From positions 39,473,689-39,537,688 of the forward strand of contig CM042012.1 of the NCBI GenBank assembly GCA_023525715.1: DNA of 64,000 nt, read 5' to 3'. The notes beneath the pieces were generated by a model. That model saw only the letters and a list, made by a program, of their open reading frames with translations. It was not told where the DNA came from and made no database searches. Source of the stretch: Cichorium intybus. Taxonomy: Eukaryota > Streptophyta > Magnoliopsida > Asterales > Asteraceae. This document shows, in pieces, positions 13,237 through 26,274 of the stretch. The translations under genes and the position numbers were made by a program. The number at the start of each line of letters is the position of its first letter. Position 1 is the stretch's first letter.

Positions 13237-14570
13237 TAGATAATGGTATGCTCAAATATTTATTAAAGAATACATTATTTTTAAAAAATTTAAGGTTAAT
13301 GTTCATGACATGTAATAAATTATAAAGATTACTAATAACTTGGGCAAGCCTTGATGGTGTATAAGAACACCGTCCCGAAAAATTTATGGCTTATTTTTGG
13401 CTCATTCATTCTGTAAACTTTTTATACGTATGCAAAATCGTGTTTTCTTAGTTAAATAAAAATAAATTAGTTATTTTGGCAAGTACGTCTCCGATGTTTC
13501 CAATCCATTAAAGTTTAATTTCCGCCCCCTGCAATATAAATTTTTTTCTGTTAGATTGTATCCTGAGAGTCTTCTTTTTTCTTGTTTTCCCACGGAATAG
13601 AACCGGCCCTGAATAATTCTATGTGATATATTTCCAAAAAAAAAACTTTATTCGATATTAAATCACCGATGAATAAATTTTAATATAGCAAACTTGGCGT
13701 TTATTCGGAACAATAATTTTGGCCGGTGGAGCATTTTTAGTTTGGTTGCGTGATTTGTTAAGAAAAATTCATGATTCATGTGTAGCCAAATAATTGAGGA
13801 AGATTTGAGAGGGCCACAAGTGCACATGTTTGTGGGCAGGTCACACGTGTTGGCACACGTCCATAGTGTTAGATTCGTAACAGTGGTGGCCTAATCCCCT
13901 CATTAATATCAACAATAAGATTCCTGATTAATAACATAACCCTGGGCGGCTTGTTCTGGCATCAATTTAGTATTCCTATATCTTATTGATCAAATAAATG
14001 AAATTATTTGATCATTATAAGATAAGTATATTGTAAACTTGATATATTTATATTTATTGAGTTTATGTAGAGAGGTTGTATATATCTTCTTATTAAATCT
14101 TTCTACCCATCTTCTTACTTACTAGATCAATACAAGTGTTAAAAACAAAGTATGAGATTAAGAGAGAGGATTAGTGGATTCTACATGGTATTATTTAGTG
14201 GGTAGGAAGATTTAGTATGAATAAATACAATTTTCTGTTTATGTATATGGGCGGATTCCTCAAGATGTTCTTCAAAAATATTTATGGGTTTTTGTGATCT
14301 TTTAATCTAATATTGGATACACATTTCCGTTATTGTTTGTTAAAAGTATTCATTCAAAACTCGATTGTAATTTGTAAATGCTATCTAAAAAACAATTATA
14401 AGTTGTTTACTTTATAAGTTAACTTATAAAAATTAAATTAAGTTTTAGAAATTATTTTTTATCATATGAGCAACAATAGAGAAACGACATGTGTCTTTTT
14501 ATTTAAAAGTCAAATTACGCTCACTCAAATACTTTATTAACTCGGATTTGAATGTCACCCTGTTGTTTCC
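13237..14570. other. Intergenic, nothing recognised
   Basis: AT-rich sequence without a supported gene, TIR or LTR. Confidence 0.5.
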
Positions 14571-14578
14571 TTGTACGT

Positions 14579-15120
14579 TCAAGAAATCATCCAAAAATCA
14601 TTCTTGACATCACAAGCGACCACTTCTTTTTTCTTTTGAGAAGATCTAATATTCTCATATTTTTCTTTGTATGTTGTAAATAAGTTTTTCATCATTTTCT
14701 CAATCTCCCCGACCATAGACATTGCCACCAATTGTATAGTCGATTTTCTTTCGTTACCTTGTAAGATAGCATTTTTTAAAGGCATGTGGCAAAAATGGTA
14801 CTTAAATTGAGTGTCCAACAATATGACGAAGTACGTGTAATCGTTCAATTTGTCGAATGAAACCCAATAATTTTCGTACTTCGACTATATTTTTGAAATC
14901 ATGTGACAAATTCTCACTGTTGTTTAACACTCTCATATATATTTGTCAACATAAAAAATTTCCAGTAAAAATATATGGATCAATGGTTTTTATGAAGCCG
15001 ACATACTCTCTGTTTTTGTTCTAAAATTTCATTGAAATGTACGATATCTTCTATGACAATGAAATCGGAGCAAGTATGCTCTGAGACTTTACTAAGATCT
15101 CGTGTAAATGGTACAAATAA
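14579..15120 (-). pseudogene. hAT transposase remnant
   Basis: The minus-strand frame at 14579-14848 contains YFVILLDTQFKYHFCHMPL followed by a long charged helix (MVGEIEKMMKNLFTTYKEKY). This resembles the RNase-H-fold part of plant hAT (RICESLEEPER/BED-type) transposases, where LLDPRYKxxY precedes a KxxLxxLYxEY helix. Upstream (14850-15120, minus) further traces can be read only with frameshifts and stops. No catalytic residue or dimerisation domain is seen. The identification rests on one motif. Confidence 0.45.
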
Positions 15121-15377
15121 AACACAAATGTTATTAATATATAAAAAACAACATGTTAATATGTTACATTAAAAACGTACAATTTTTATAAAAAACATGT
15201 TATATTAAAAAATATATACTCTCTTTAAAAAAAAAGCATGTTATATTAAAAAATTGCATTTAAAAAAACAAAATTTTTTATAATAAACATAAAAAGACAC
15301 TTTGTTTATAAAACACGATATTTTTTAATAACATACAACACTTCGTTTTTATAGACTATAGCAAAAAAATTGCAATG

Positions 15378-16892
15378 TGTAACACCCATATTTTTTAAAA
15401 TAAATAACAATTTGCCATAATTTTAAATGTTCATAACAAAATAAACATTATGGTATACATCTGGTTATATAACATGAAATCATTTGATGCATGATTGGTT
15501 TCAAAATATTTAAGCGAAAGTCTTTAATTTAAATAACATGAAAAATTCTTAAAATGTTATGGTGAGAGCTCCTTGCAGTCATGTCGGATTCTTTTACTTA
15601 TCTACCTATGAAGTTCCTAAAAATGGTGAATATCAATGGGTATATCAAACGTTTAGTAAGCATGTAACTACTTCTCCTTGTCTCTTTTGAGAGAGATTGT
15701 AAACTGATTTCCCTTGTCTCTTTTGAGAGCAAGGCTGATACATCTGATGCAACTGATTACCCTTGTCCCTTTCGAGAGCAAGGATGATATAAATGAACAT
15801 ATAAATATATCACACGAGCACATACCACGTAACATATAATAACACATATAGAGTCGTGAAACTCACCTAACTGTCTAAACTAACAACTAGAAGGTAAATA
15901 AATAGTGAATGTCATAGTAAGCACAAATCAACCTACACCAAACTATTGCTAATGACACACTAGTTGATCACATTAACTATTCCTTGCATTTTTCTATCCT
16001 ACTTTACAATTTCAACTTTTCGATCCTATGTACAGCTACTGATTGTTATGCTATTTTGACCCACCAAGGTTCAAAAGTATTTGCTGAGTTTAAAAGATAA
16101 AACGTAGTATTTCCATTTTATTTATCCAATGCCTCTAACCTTGCATTTTTTATATATGAATTTTACAATATAGCAGCAACAAATTATTCAGTTTAGTTTC
16201 GACAGCCCTGGACAAATTGCACTGTATGACCTTCTTAAATATAGAATATGGTTATAAAATCTGAAGTTGAATGAAAATAGACCGCCATAATTCATCTTTG
16301 AACCTTATAATCAGATTCTAAGTTTAATGCTTTGACTCGCCACGAACCTGACACGACACGACACGTTTTCCAGGTCTACCATACATTTCTAATGGTAGTA
16401 ACATTGCCCTCATACAACTTTTCTAAATTTTCTTATGATTTTTACAAAACATGACAGAAACAATGATCACCCAACCTTAGGGTAGAGTTTTTGATACAAA
16501 CACCTAACCCTACGACTAGGGTTTTTCCTTACACAGCACACATGCTTTCTGCTTCATGAAATATACTAAACTGGGAAGATTACTTACCTAAGGTTAACAA
16601 GGTTGAAGGCTTTATACGAAAACTTGCACCAAAAACGACTTATTTCCTTGCCCTAGATGAAGTCGTCGACCAAGGGAAAGAAGAAAGACGTCGATCTCCA
16701 AGAAAAGAAAAATAAGGGATCGCCCTAGGGTGTGATTTAAGTAAGCCAAGGGTTTGATTCTTGGATCCTACAAGTCCCTCAACTATGAAATTCTACACTA
16801 AGACCCATATACTTAACAATTATAATTCTAAGTTTACTAACCAGATAAAATTTACAACCAAATAATTATTAAAATAAAAATGATGTGTTACA
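15378..16892 (-). repeat. Ty3/gypsy 3' LTR (1515 bp)
   Basis: On the minus strand it begins TGTAACACATCATTTTT right after a polypurine stretch (GTGTGGGAGAAC, plus strand 16893-16904). It ends ATGGGTGTTACA at 15378. A matching 5' LTR is not in the window. Confidence 0.7.
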
Positions 16893-17056
16893 GTTCTCCC
16901 ACACTTACCAGAATCTCATTCTCAAAATTCAACCATCGAACAAGTATGGATAGTTCCTGCACATCTCCTCATTTGGTTCCCATGTCCATTCAAAACCATG
17001 ACGGAGCTGCCACTGTACCCTGACAATCCAAATGTTTTTTTTTCACATGGTCTTTG

Positions 17057-17463
17057 TCATGCATTCCAAAATAGCATCGGCCTCTCGACATAGTTTTGTC
17101 TTTCATCAATTTGTATATCTTCAAGTGGCATATGTGCAGTCTCGTCTGCTAGGCACTTCATCGGTTGGGATACATGAAACGTATTATGTATCTGGCTAAG
17201 TTCTTCTGGTAGTTCCAACCAGTAAGCTACCTTACCCGCACGAGCAATGACTTTGAATTGTCCAATGAATCTAGGACCCATCTTGCCTCTTTTTTTGAAT
17301 CTAATGATCCCTTTCCACGACAATACTTTAAGTGACACATCCTCAACCTAAAACTATAAATTTGGCTGTAGATTGTCTTCATAGCTCTTCTAGCAACTTT
17401 GTGCCGCTTGTAACCTTCTCCTGATCCTCTATATGTTCTCTGTGGTTTTCTAAACCATCTTAG
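17057..17463 (-). pseudogene. Ty3/gypsy integrase C-terminal part
   Basis: The minus-strand frame contains LSWKGIIRFKKRGKMGPRFI, then AYWLELPEELSQIHNTFHVS and CLADETAHMPLEDIQIDE. This is the conserved C-terminal integrase region (GPF/Y-like module) of plant chromovirus-type gypsy elements. A frame change separates it from the upstream piece read to 17463, where copia B interrupts the gene. The stop comes early (17057), so a full chromodomain is not visible. Confidence 0.85.
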
Positions 17464-18241
17464 TGAAAAGTTTTCCGCAACCATGAACTAAAAACCTAAG
17501 TTCACATGCAACCTAGAAAAGATCTATGTTTTCTTTCTTTGAACATGTAACTAATTCCTAAAGGCCAAACAAAAATTAACTAAAAGAATAAATCAGAAAA
17601 ACTAACCTTTAGTTTTAATCTTGAAGCTAAGCAGCACAAGTGTCCTGCCTCAAATGAGATCACACCCAGGGAGCCAGAGGGAGGTCACGAAAATTCTAGA
17701 GAGAAAATAGAATTGAGCAACTGATAATGAGGTCTAGGGCTCCCTATTTATAGGGAACCAAAGGGTAAAGCTAAAAACCCTAGCTGCAGCCCATTTTCCG
17801 GATTATCTGTACGCGCGCCGCGGCCAGATCGTTTGCGCGCTGCGCGCCGCAATTCAACTATTGAATTCGTACGAATATGTACGCGCGTCGCGGCCTTTAC
17901 ATTGGCACGCCGCGCGCGCCGCAATTCAACTATTGAATTTGTACGACTTTAATCCCTGACCTCCTGATTAATCTAATTAATGCCACAGAAATTAATTCAA
18001 TTAATTTCTGATTAATTATTAATCAATCAATATAGTTTCTAATTAATATATTATTACTTTAATATATTAACAAACCATATCTTTTATTTCTATTGATTTA
18101 TTAATCCCATAATAAACCAACCTCTCTCTCTACCGAACTTTCTACCAAACCTCCAGCTATGAGGGCAACCCAAATGGACTTTGCTTCTATTAATTAGGTA
18201 AATACAAATTATTAGTCATGGCTTAGACACCTAATCCAACA
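17464..18241 (-). repeat. Copia B 3' LTR
   Basis: 778 bp, TG...CA ends on the minus strand. It contains GC-rich CGCGCCGCGG blocks (about 17812-17935) in otherwise AT-rich sequence, and a CTCCCTATTTATAGGGA stretch that may serve as TATA region. Confidence 0.9.
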
Positions 18242-18254
18242 GTCTCCCACTTGG
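18242..18254 (-). other. Copia B polypurine tract
   Basis: On the minus strand it reads CCAAGTGGGAGAC immediately before the 3' LTR. This is the usual plus-strand primer position. Confidence 0.8.
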
Positions 18255-19345
18255 ATAAGTCTATGACTATAATTACCAATTTAACCTTTGATTAATCAGC
18301 AACCTGCAGCTTCCTAGAAACTGCTGCCGAACTCTGACCTAGTCAGTTCTGTCCATAGATAAGTGATCAGATGATCCTCCGTCCAACAAGATATTTTCAG
18401 ACATGAGACATGGATTGAGATCAATCTCTGTCTGACACACTGTTTCCTGATTTCCGATTTTGCTTATGACTTTTAGACTTCTAATTGAATGAATCAATTC
18501 AGTCCTGGCTGGCCAGCGCTTCAGTCAACTTCAAAATCATCGAGTGGCCAACAGATATCTATTTCCTGTCGGGGTCAAGGGACGAATAAGCTTCGACTAA
18601 TATGTTATATCTTTTACCCGACAAATCACTCACAACAGCACGTTTTATAACACCGAGTTACCGATGCGTTTCCGTACTATCAATGAGCAACCGCCTTGCA
18701 AATTATAACTCATATCTCTCCACTTCAAGACCATAAGATATTATCGTCTCAACATTGCTCGTGATATAATCCATGAAGCAATCCATTGAGCACGGGTTTA
18801 TCCAATACTCAAATCTCCATTTCCAAGTACTCATGAACGTTGCAGCAATCTTATTGCTATGTCTAACTCCTTAGACAATCTACAAACCAATTCATGACAG
18901 TCTTCCTTCATACTTACTCCCTAAGAGTATGAATGACTGTGGATATTTGAATAATCCAATTATTCAGGAAGTAAACATGCAAAAGTGAAACATAAAATCT
19001 GACTGGCAGCTACTCCTGCTAATTACCAAGTCTCCACGAGGTAATCACCAAGTCGGATTTATCATAACTATTATCGGTTTCTTATTCTCTTTTAAACTTT
19101 CAATTCAAGCCTTTTATATCTATGTCTATGACCTTTTCATTTTTTTTTCTATGTATCCAAGTGTCTAACACTTATACACTTTATTGCAGATGATCCTATC
19201 GGATATTCTTCCGATGATATCTCAATTTTGTCATTTTGTCATTCTCTCTCACAACTCCATTCTGGTGATGTGTACCGTGACTGCCCATGGTTCTCGGGTC
19301 TTTAGTCTACACGACTATACCCTAAGACAATTTCGAGGTATCATG

Positions 19346-19375
19346 ATGTGCCGGTGAACCACACACGCTCCACCA
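19346..19375 (-). repeat. 30-bp motif, copy 1
   Basis: Plus strand ATGTGCCGGTGAACCACACA followed by CGCTCCACCA. It is shared with 20351, 23249 and 23330. Confidence 0.85.
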
Positions 19376-20350
19376 GAAACCAACGAAATTCTTTAACCAT
19401 GAAGTCCTATAGCACCACGTCCTGGTGTAACCAATTACTGATTTGAAACTCCTTTCAAATCGTTCACCCTAATCATTTCCCAATGATTTCTCACGTCTGT
19501 TCAAAAAATCCATTCAGTATTCTCAGCCAGGCAATATCCTGAATCCAACTTACAATGCTCTAAGCATTAAGTCATCAGGATATGTTCATAACACTTCTGA
19601 TTTGTCCAAGAGGTTCGAGGAACCTGATGTAATCTCATTCCAAGCCCTTTCGGAATCCTAAGATTACCAATAATCCTTGTGTTATGATTTCTGGAAACCA
19701 TTTCCTTTCAGGGACTCTTTCTTATGCATCTTGAATCCCATCAAGATCATATTCTCAACGGCTAAGTCAATACTGTCAGTCTCATCTATCTGATAGATGT
19801 CTATGAACTACGTGAGCATGCTGCACCTTCTTTGTTTCTTTCATGCCAATTCATTACACTTTGCAATGACAGAAAACTCCATTCATGGGGTTATGCATCT
19901 TGAATCTCATCAAGATCATATTGGCAGAATTCTGATCTATCTAATAGATGTTCACAACCACCTGAGTATGTTGTATCTCTTAAAGTCTTTCATAGCGAAC
20001 CGTTTCTTAACACCAAGTCATTACACTTTGTAATGATAAGAGACGTTTCCTAGAACCAGTACGTAACCCACATACAATGATAGCAGATAACAACGATACT
20101 CCCACTGGCGTTAACACCGTTATATGACTCTTTCGGACTATTCACAAAATCCAAAACTTATGGCACATTTTGCGAAACCGAAATTCAAAACTTTCCGACA
20201 TATTAAAGGAAATCTTTCATTCTATTCACAAAATCCAAACCCTTTGGCCTATTTTGAGAATCCGATTATCCTTTCTTGCGAGATGCCCATGGGACGAATC
20301 CCGGAGCCATGTACCTTTTGTAATGGCATGCTCTATGTGAGTCCATATTA

Positions 20351-20380
20351 ATGTGCCGGTAAACCACACACGCTCCACTA
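20351..20380 (-). repeat. 30-bp motif, copy 2
   Basis: ATGTGCCGGTAAACCACACA followed by CGCTCCACTA, in the 3' internal region. Confidence 0.85.
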
Positions 20381-22010
20381 ACGACTCACACTGTGCCACG
20401 CAGAATCCTCTCAGATTACATCTTCTATTGAGAGTGCTTCTCTCAGAATCAATTGCTTGACTCCAAGTGATGACTCATTCAACCAGATGTTCTGTACGTA
20501 CATTTCTATGTTCCCTTCTTTTGATGATTCAATTACTCCCACTGGTTCCTAGACCAGTTGTAAAGATCAATCAAACTGTCACATAGACTGTGTCTCGCGG
20601 TAAGGTTCTCTTATTTGGAAACAACCGGGCTCACCAATGCTTCTAGCAGTCGGATTACTTATCTGTATCATCTTTAGTGTTTTACCACTACTCGGTATAT
20701 CACCCAAATCATAACTCCTTATGACAGTGACAATAACTACTGGTCAAGCGAAGAGAGGGTATGTCAGGTTTAACAGGAATCTAATTCCTGGTCAAGTCCC
20801 AGTGGTGCCTAAAGGTTCTATCACTTGGCTAATCCCTGAACTCATTCAGAATTATTCTTACTCCCACTGTTTCCTTAGAACTTGAGTTCTTTCTAAAAGT
20901 ACTATTCTTTCAAAGGATAACCGGAGTGGCCAATGAAACGACATTGCTGATCAGTTTCAGGCTTGTCATGAGATTCAGACGAATGCTACATGACCCTGGA
21001 CTTTCTATGTACTAGTGGGACGATCCCAGCTTTACATTTCAGACAGTGTCAACATAAGCTACTTAGTCTAAGATGTGGTCAGAATACAGCTTCAGCGGTC
21101 TGACTGGTTGAATATTCAATTCATTGAAATATTAGTCGGAAATGTATCCAGTGTATCTTATACACCGAGGATCAAAACTATTTCGATCAATGCTCCATCA
21201 TCTTCCCTAAGACACATTATAACCATTAGTGTTCTTGGAAGAGGATAAACTGTGAAACATTTTCTCAGTCTATGTAGTCATTCAAGTTCCGTTGATCTTA
21301 TACTTCCTTTGAAATACTTGAACACTTCAAGGTTCCAATCAATCGCTTATTCCGATAAACGACGCCATATTTGTCAAACCATTTGGCAAATATCGTGAAG
21401 CATAACTAATCGTGTTCTATTCGAAGATTCGAGCAATACACAGTAACTTATGTGTCTGTTGCTCAAAATCTTAATACCTTTACAGTTCCATGTAAATTTA
21501 TGACTTTGTTAATATTTTTCAAGACATGCAATCATCACCTGACTCCAAGTCAACTGATTCCAAAATCCTATCAATTGGATCTTTGGGCGATTCCTTTCTT
21601 GCCACAATTAATTTTATTAAGCATTCAATTCATCATGTGACTCTAAGTCAAATGATTCCAAAGTCCTGTCCAACTGGACCTTTGGTTGAAGTGATTCTCA
21701 TAAAATTCACTTTAACAATCATAAAGAACACAATTTAGAAATCCAATCCCATTGGATGTATCAACATTCAAGTTATTACCATTTATGCCATTAACACATT
21801 CACAAAAACATTTCGAGGATAATTAAAACAATCAAAAGAAAATCAACATTTTATTAAAACACAAAAACCCTCGAACAATGTACTATGTGAAAACAATGTC
21901 GTTTGCATCTATTAATCTAATAACAAGATTGTAACATCTAACTAAACTTCAAAACTGCATGAGCTGGAGATTCAATCCAAAAGTGCTCCTATGCGTCAAA
22001 GTCCTGTACC

Positions 22011-22913
22011 CTACAGATTCCCTGCATACAAACCAAACGTGACTATCACATTATGTATCAAGGAATTATAGATCAGGAGTTTCGAAGTTTTTAGATAAAC
22101 CTGAGTTTCTAGAGATTTTACCTTGGAGCATTTTCCAATCTTTCCGTGACTGTATCCGATCCTATGGATTCCCAGTCTAAGACATCTCAGAACATGTCCA
22201 GACGATCTGGAACGTTTCTTGCTGCGTCTCTTCACTGGACTCAATCCAGAAGTAGCCGAACCAGTGGAGCAATGCCTGTCCATGAGTGACTCGTATAGGG
22301 TCAACAGAGAACGCATTTCCACAAAAGTCTTTTTCCGGTCTTCCTTTCTATACGTCTGAATGAACAGATCGTACCTATTAGTCAGCGAATCAAGCAGGAT
22401 CTTAACACTCATTTCCTGACTAATTGGATGACCAAGTTTGTACAATTCGCCTATGTATCTCTCAATCTTGAGAACATGCGAATCGATGCTACTTCCTTCT
22501 TTTAGCTTGCACTCTGCAAGTCTTTTGAAGATCCTAGCTCGTTCCTCTTCAACCGGTTCTTGGAACTTTTCCTCAACCAGTTGTATTAACTCATACGGCC
22601 CTAGGGATCCAAAATCCCTGCGGAACTCGGGCTCAATGGTCAATAGCATGAGGTCACGAACTTCCTCGGATTCATCAAATAATAGGTCATGCTCATCATA
22701 AAGACCTTTTGTGATGACATGTTTTGGTGGAACTGAGATCGGATACTCAATGAGGTGTAGCTTGCCAGCAATAACAAGAACCATTCTCCAATTGCGAAGC
22801 CATTCCACATAGTTAAGGACAGTCAGCCTTTCCATATTTAGCAGGCGCTTTCTGATGCCCTCAGAAATGGGTGAAGGAGGACGAGGATGAGAATAGACAC
22901 TCGATTCAGACAT
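22011..22913 (-). CDS. Copia B Gag-like protein (300 aa)
   Basis: The frame starts at the ATG at 22911-22913. The N-terminal two thirds match the copia Gag (UBN2-type) pattern: RLLNMERLTVLNYVEWLRNW, then VRDLMLLTIEPEFRRDF, then FKRLAECKLKEGSSIDSHVL and LGHPISQEMSVKILLDSLTN. The last 80-90 residues turn basic (VKRRSKKRSRSSGH) and then unlike Gag, and the expected CCHC zinc knuckle is not in frame, probably through a frameshift. It lies alone between the long leader and the pol-less 3' region. It could supply capsid-like protein but probably not RNA binding through a knuckle. Confidence 0.65.
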   Translation of the reverse strand: MSESSVYSHPRPPSPISEGIRKRLLNMERLTVLNYVEWLRNWRMVLVIAGKLHLIEYPISVPPKHVITKGLYDEHDLLFDESEEVRDLMLLTIEPEFRRDFGSLGPYELIQLVEEKFQEPVEEERARIFKRLAECKLKEGSSIDSHVLKIERYIGELYKLGHPISQEMSVKILLDSLTNRYDLFIQTYRKEDRKKTFVEMRSLLTLYESLMDRHCSTGSATSGLSPVKRRSKKRSRSSGHVLRCLRLGIHRIGYSHGKIGKCSKVKSLETQVYLKTSKLLIYNSLIHNVIVTFGLYAGNL

Positions 22914-23248
22914 CTATAAAAGGAAACAGAATTTATTAGTTTAATTAATCCTTTTAAATAATTACCCAATATATATTATTTAACAAGGCTAGGATCCAAA
23001 ATACCCCAACTATGCTGTGAAGAGGGATGCCGTAGTCACAACACAGTGGTCATTAAGGTAGATAACTTTTATCAATTTCAGTCTTATGAAATTCCTAGAT
23101 CTGTGAGATTCATTGAACTGTTCAATGGCATGTTTAATCTCGGATATGCCCCACCGTTTGTGACTGGGATGCCGATGATCACAAACCGGGTGTGAATAAC
23201 CATGCAAATTAGCTTGGTACTCTCGGGGTCCATTATCATCTCAAATTG

Positions 23249-23278
23249 ATGTGCCGGTTAACCACACACGCTCCATCA
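23249..23278 (-). repeat. 30-bp motif, copy 3
   Basis: ATGTGCCGGTTAACCACACA followed by CGCTCCATCA, in the leader about 340 bp upstream of the gag start. Confidence 0.85.
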
Positions 23279-23329
23279 ACAATGATAACACCCGAGAAAC
23301 CCATTGCCACTCTTTATGAACCCCCATTG

Positions 23330-23362
23330 GTATGCCGGTAACCCACACACGCTCCACCAACG
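23330..23362 (-). repeat. 30-bp motif, copy 4
   Basis: GTATGCCGGTAACCCACACA followed by CGCTCCACCAAC, about 80 bp from copy 3. Confidence 0.85.
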
Positions 23363-23789
23363 TTTCATAAAGTGCAATGTGCAATTTCATGGGTTAGCAT
23401 CAAATTCACATTTTTTTCTAAAGTAACTAGATTGGGAATTCTTGAACGGGTTCTAGTACTTTGATCATTATACTTTTAATGATTAAGCGGTCCTATCAAA
23501 ACTGTTCGGCTAACGACCCTCCACTGATCAGGCGAGCGGTGGGTGAGAGTGAACACCCATTAGACCGTCATTTTATAGGCAGTCTCCTTATACCCACTTT
23601 ATAGACCAGCTTCGTGAATGAGGCCTACTAATGATTTGACTAACCAATTTATCTTACACATATAGTATTAACCTTTAATAATATATATAAGATGTATTTT
23701 AAATCTTTTAAAATATTCCCGGTTTATCTTTTAATTTCCTGAAATTTAACTATTAAATTTCAAATTAAATTAAACCTTTAATTTGATTT

Positions 23790-25812
23790 ATTTCATAAAA
23801 ATCCTTACATTTTCAACTTTTTTCTGTTTAAACCTAAAACTTTATTTTTTTTCAAAAAAGACCTAAATTTTGGAGAAACTTTTTAATTTAGACTCTTTAC
23901 CCGGTTTTACAGGATATATACCTTTTTTTTTCGGAAAAAAACCCTAATTTCTTTTCTTTTTCCGAAAAAACCCTCAATTTCAGTGATTTTTTCACAAAGA
24001 AAATTTTTTCTTCGTTTTTGTAATTGACATAACTTTCATATACGATGTCCAAATTTTACGAACTTTATATCTCTAGAAAGGTCGTAAGTAATACTACAAC
24101 TTTGCTTTACTGACTTTTGTTTGAATATGTTCAGATATTTCGCTACACTGGCTTGTTTTCTTATAATACCTGTATCTTTTGCATACAAGCTCCGTTTTCG
24201 ACGTTCTATAAGTCGACGTATTCGTAAACACGAATACATCGTGTAATGAATATTATTTAAACCAAAATATTATTTGTATGATTTATCAAATTTTACGCTA
24301 CTGTAGTCTATTATTCGAAATTATATCGTTAGTCGATAATTGATTCGAAATATCGTATTTTAGTATTATAATTTTCAATAATACATTAGGAAAGTTATGA
24401 AAATTACATTTCAACGTATTATCTTAATTTGCGCTCTGGTTGACATTTGTTGACTTTTGTTGACCAAATTTGACGGATGTCACAGATGGGGTCGAAAGAA
24501 AGCGACGACGTGACACTTTTGTGGTTGGAGTTTGAACGGTACAATTTAAACCTTCACAAACGGATGGAATTTGAAATAAAAATGGCTTATGAAGACAAAC
24601 AACGATGCCGCCATGATCGACAACGAGCCCGCGAAGAAAAACAACGACTAAAAGACAGTTTTTGTCGTCGACTAAAAGACCCCTTTTTTTTTCTTTTTTT
24701 TTACGAAAAAACCCTCGATTTTTTCTTTTTCATAAAACTTTTTAATTTAGGCCATTTACGAGTTTATCCGCAAGTTAAACGATTTTTCAGGGACTTTTTC
24801 AAAAAGAAAATTATTTTTCTTCGTTTTTGTAGTTGGCATATCTTTCATATAAGATATCAAAACGACAAATTAGAAACATAAACTAAAACGACAAACATAA
24901 ACCATCTCGAGTGTTTCCCCTTTGAGACCCTCCTCCGGATTTGACGACAAAAACTTTATGTCTTTTAGTCGTTGTTTTTATTCACGGGCTCGTTATCGAT
25001 CATGGCGGGCTCATTGTTTGTCTTCGTAAGCTTTTTCTTTTCAAATTCCATCCGCTCGTGAAGGTTCAAATTGTACAGTTCAAACTCCAACCACATAAGT
25101 GCCACGTCGTCACTTTCTTGCGACCCCGTCTGTGACACCCGTCAAATTTGGTCAACAAAGGTCAACCAGAGCGTAAATTAGGATAATACGTTGAAATGTA
25201 ATTTTCAAAACTTTCCTAATGTATTATTGGAAATTATAATACTACAATACGCTATTTCGAATCAATTATCGAGTAAACGCTATAATTTCGAATAATAGAC
25301 TACAGTATCGTAAAATTCGATAAATCATACAAATAATATTTTGGTTTAAATAATATTCATTACACGATGTATTCGTGTTTACGAATCCGTCGACTTATAG
25401 AACGTCGAAAACGGAGCTCGTATGCAAAATATACATTTATTATAAGAAAACAAGTCAGTGTAGCGAAATATCTGAACATATTCAAACAAAAGTCAGTAAA
25501 GCAAATTTGTAGTATTACTTACAACCTTTCCAGGGATATAAAGTTCATAGAATTTGGACATCGTATATGAAAGTTATGTCAATTACAAAAACGAAGAAAA
25601 AATTTTCTTTGTGAAAAAATCACTGAAATTGAGGGTTTTTTTCGAAAAAAAAAGAAATTAGGGTTTTTTCTGAAAAAAAAATATGTATAACCTGTAAAAC
25701 CGGTTAAGGGTCTAAATTAAAAAGTTTCTCCAAAATTTAGGTCTTTTTTGAAAAAAAATAAAGTTTTAGGTTTAAACAGAAAAAAGTTGAAAATATAGGG
25801 TTTTTTTATGAA
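23790..25812. repeat. 2-kb imperfect inverted repeat in the copia B leader
   Basis: Arms of about 0.87 kb (23790-24672 and 24944-25812) are reverse complements with scattered differences, around a spacer of roughly 270 bp. The same 67-codon frame appears at 24036-24239 (minus) and 25367-25570 (plus). Within each arm a sequence starts TGTGACA(C/T)CCGTCAAATTTG (minus from 24483, plus from 25131), resembling an LTR start. The arms look like two head-to-head pieces of another retroelement. Part of the left arm outer edge is also repeated directly in the spacer (24690-24860). Confidence 0.85.
24483..24670 (+). other. Short charged frame in the palindrome arm
   Basis: The reading GSKESDDVTLLWLEFERYNL continues into an Arg/Lys/Glu-rich stretch with RHDRQRAREEKQRLKD. 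The right arm carries the reverse-complement version with substitutions. No family is recognised. It would run antisense to the LTR-like part of its arm. Confidence 0.25.
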
Positions 25813-26274
25813 ATAAACCTTTTAATTAAACTATTAATTAAATTAATTAAATCTAGATATTTTAAACCTTTTAAAATATTTTAGGATTTATCCTTTAATT
25901 TTCGAAATTTAACAATTAAATCAAAATTAAATTAAATCCCTTGAATTATCTTTTAATTAAACAATTAATTAAATTAATTCAAATGTAGATAGGTTTTTCC
26001 AAATTAATCAGATCAATTTAAACCTATCTTAAACCCCTAATTATCGAAATCAAACAAACTGGGTTTAAGGTTATCCATTTAATTAACCAATTAAAGTTAC
26101 CAAAAATAGAAAACCTCCTAAAACCCTAACCAGGAAAATCGAAAAAAAGGGGGGAGGGGCTAGGGTTTCAAAAAACCCTAAACCCCAAAATCGAAATCAG
26201 GCCCAAAAGATTTATAAACAATAAACCCTAATTAGGAAAACTATTACAGCCATTCAATAAGAAAACAACCAAAA

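Larger units (their letters stand above)
18255..22010 (-). other. Copia B 3' internal region without pol
   Basis: About 3.75 kb between gag and the polypurine tract has no frame resembling protease, integrase or RT. It contains internal repeats: a roughly 170-bp tandem duplication (19722-19890 and 19892-20040, both with ATGCATCTTGAAT) and two copies of the 30-bp motif listed separately. It resembles the non-coding filler of LARD-type elements. Confidence 0.6.

Noticed and set aside
22438..22701. 87-codon plus-strand frame
   Set aside because: Antisense of the copia B gag.
19346..23362. 30-bp repeats as a CRISPR array
   Set aside because: Only four copies, irregular spacing of 80 bp to 3 kb, inside a plant retrotransposon.
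24036..25570. Paired 67-codon frames as a conserved small protein
   Set aside because: They are the same sequence in the two arms of the inverted repeat, so conservation reflects duplication, not selection on protein.
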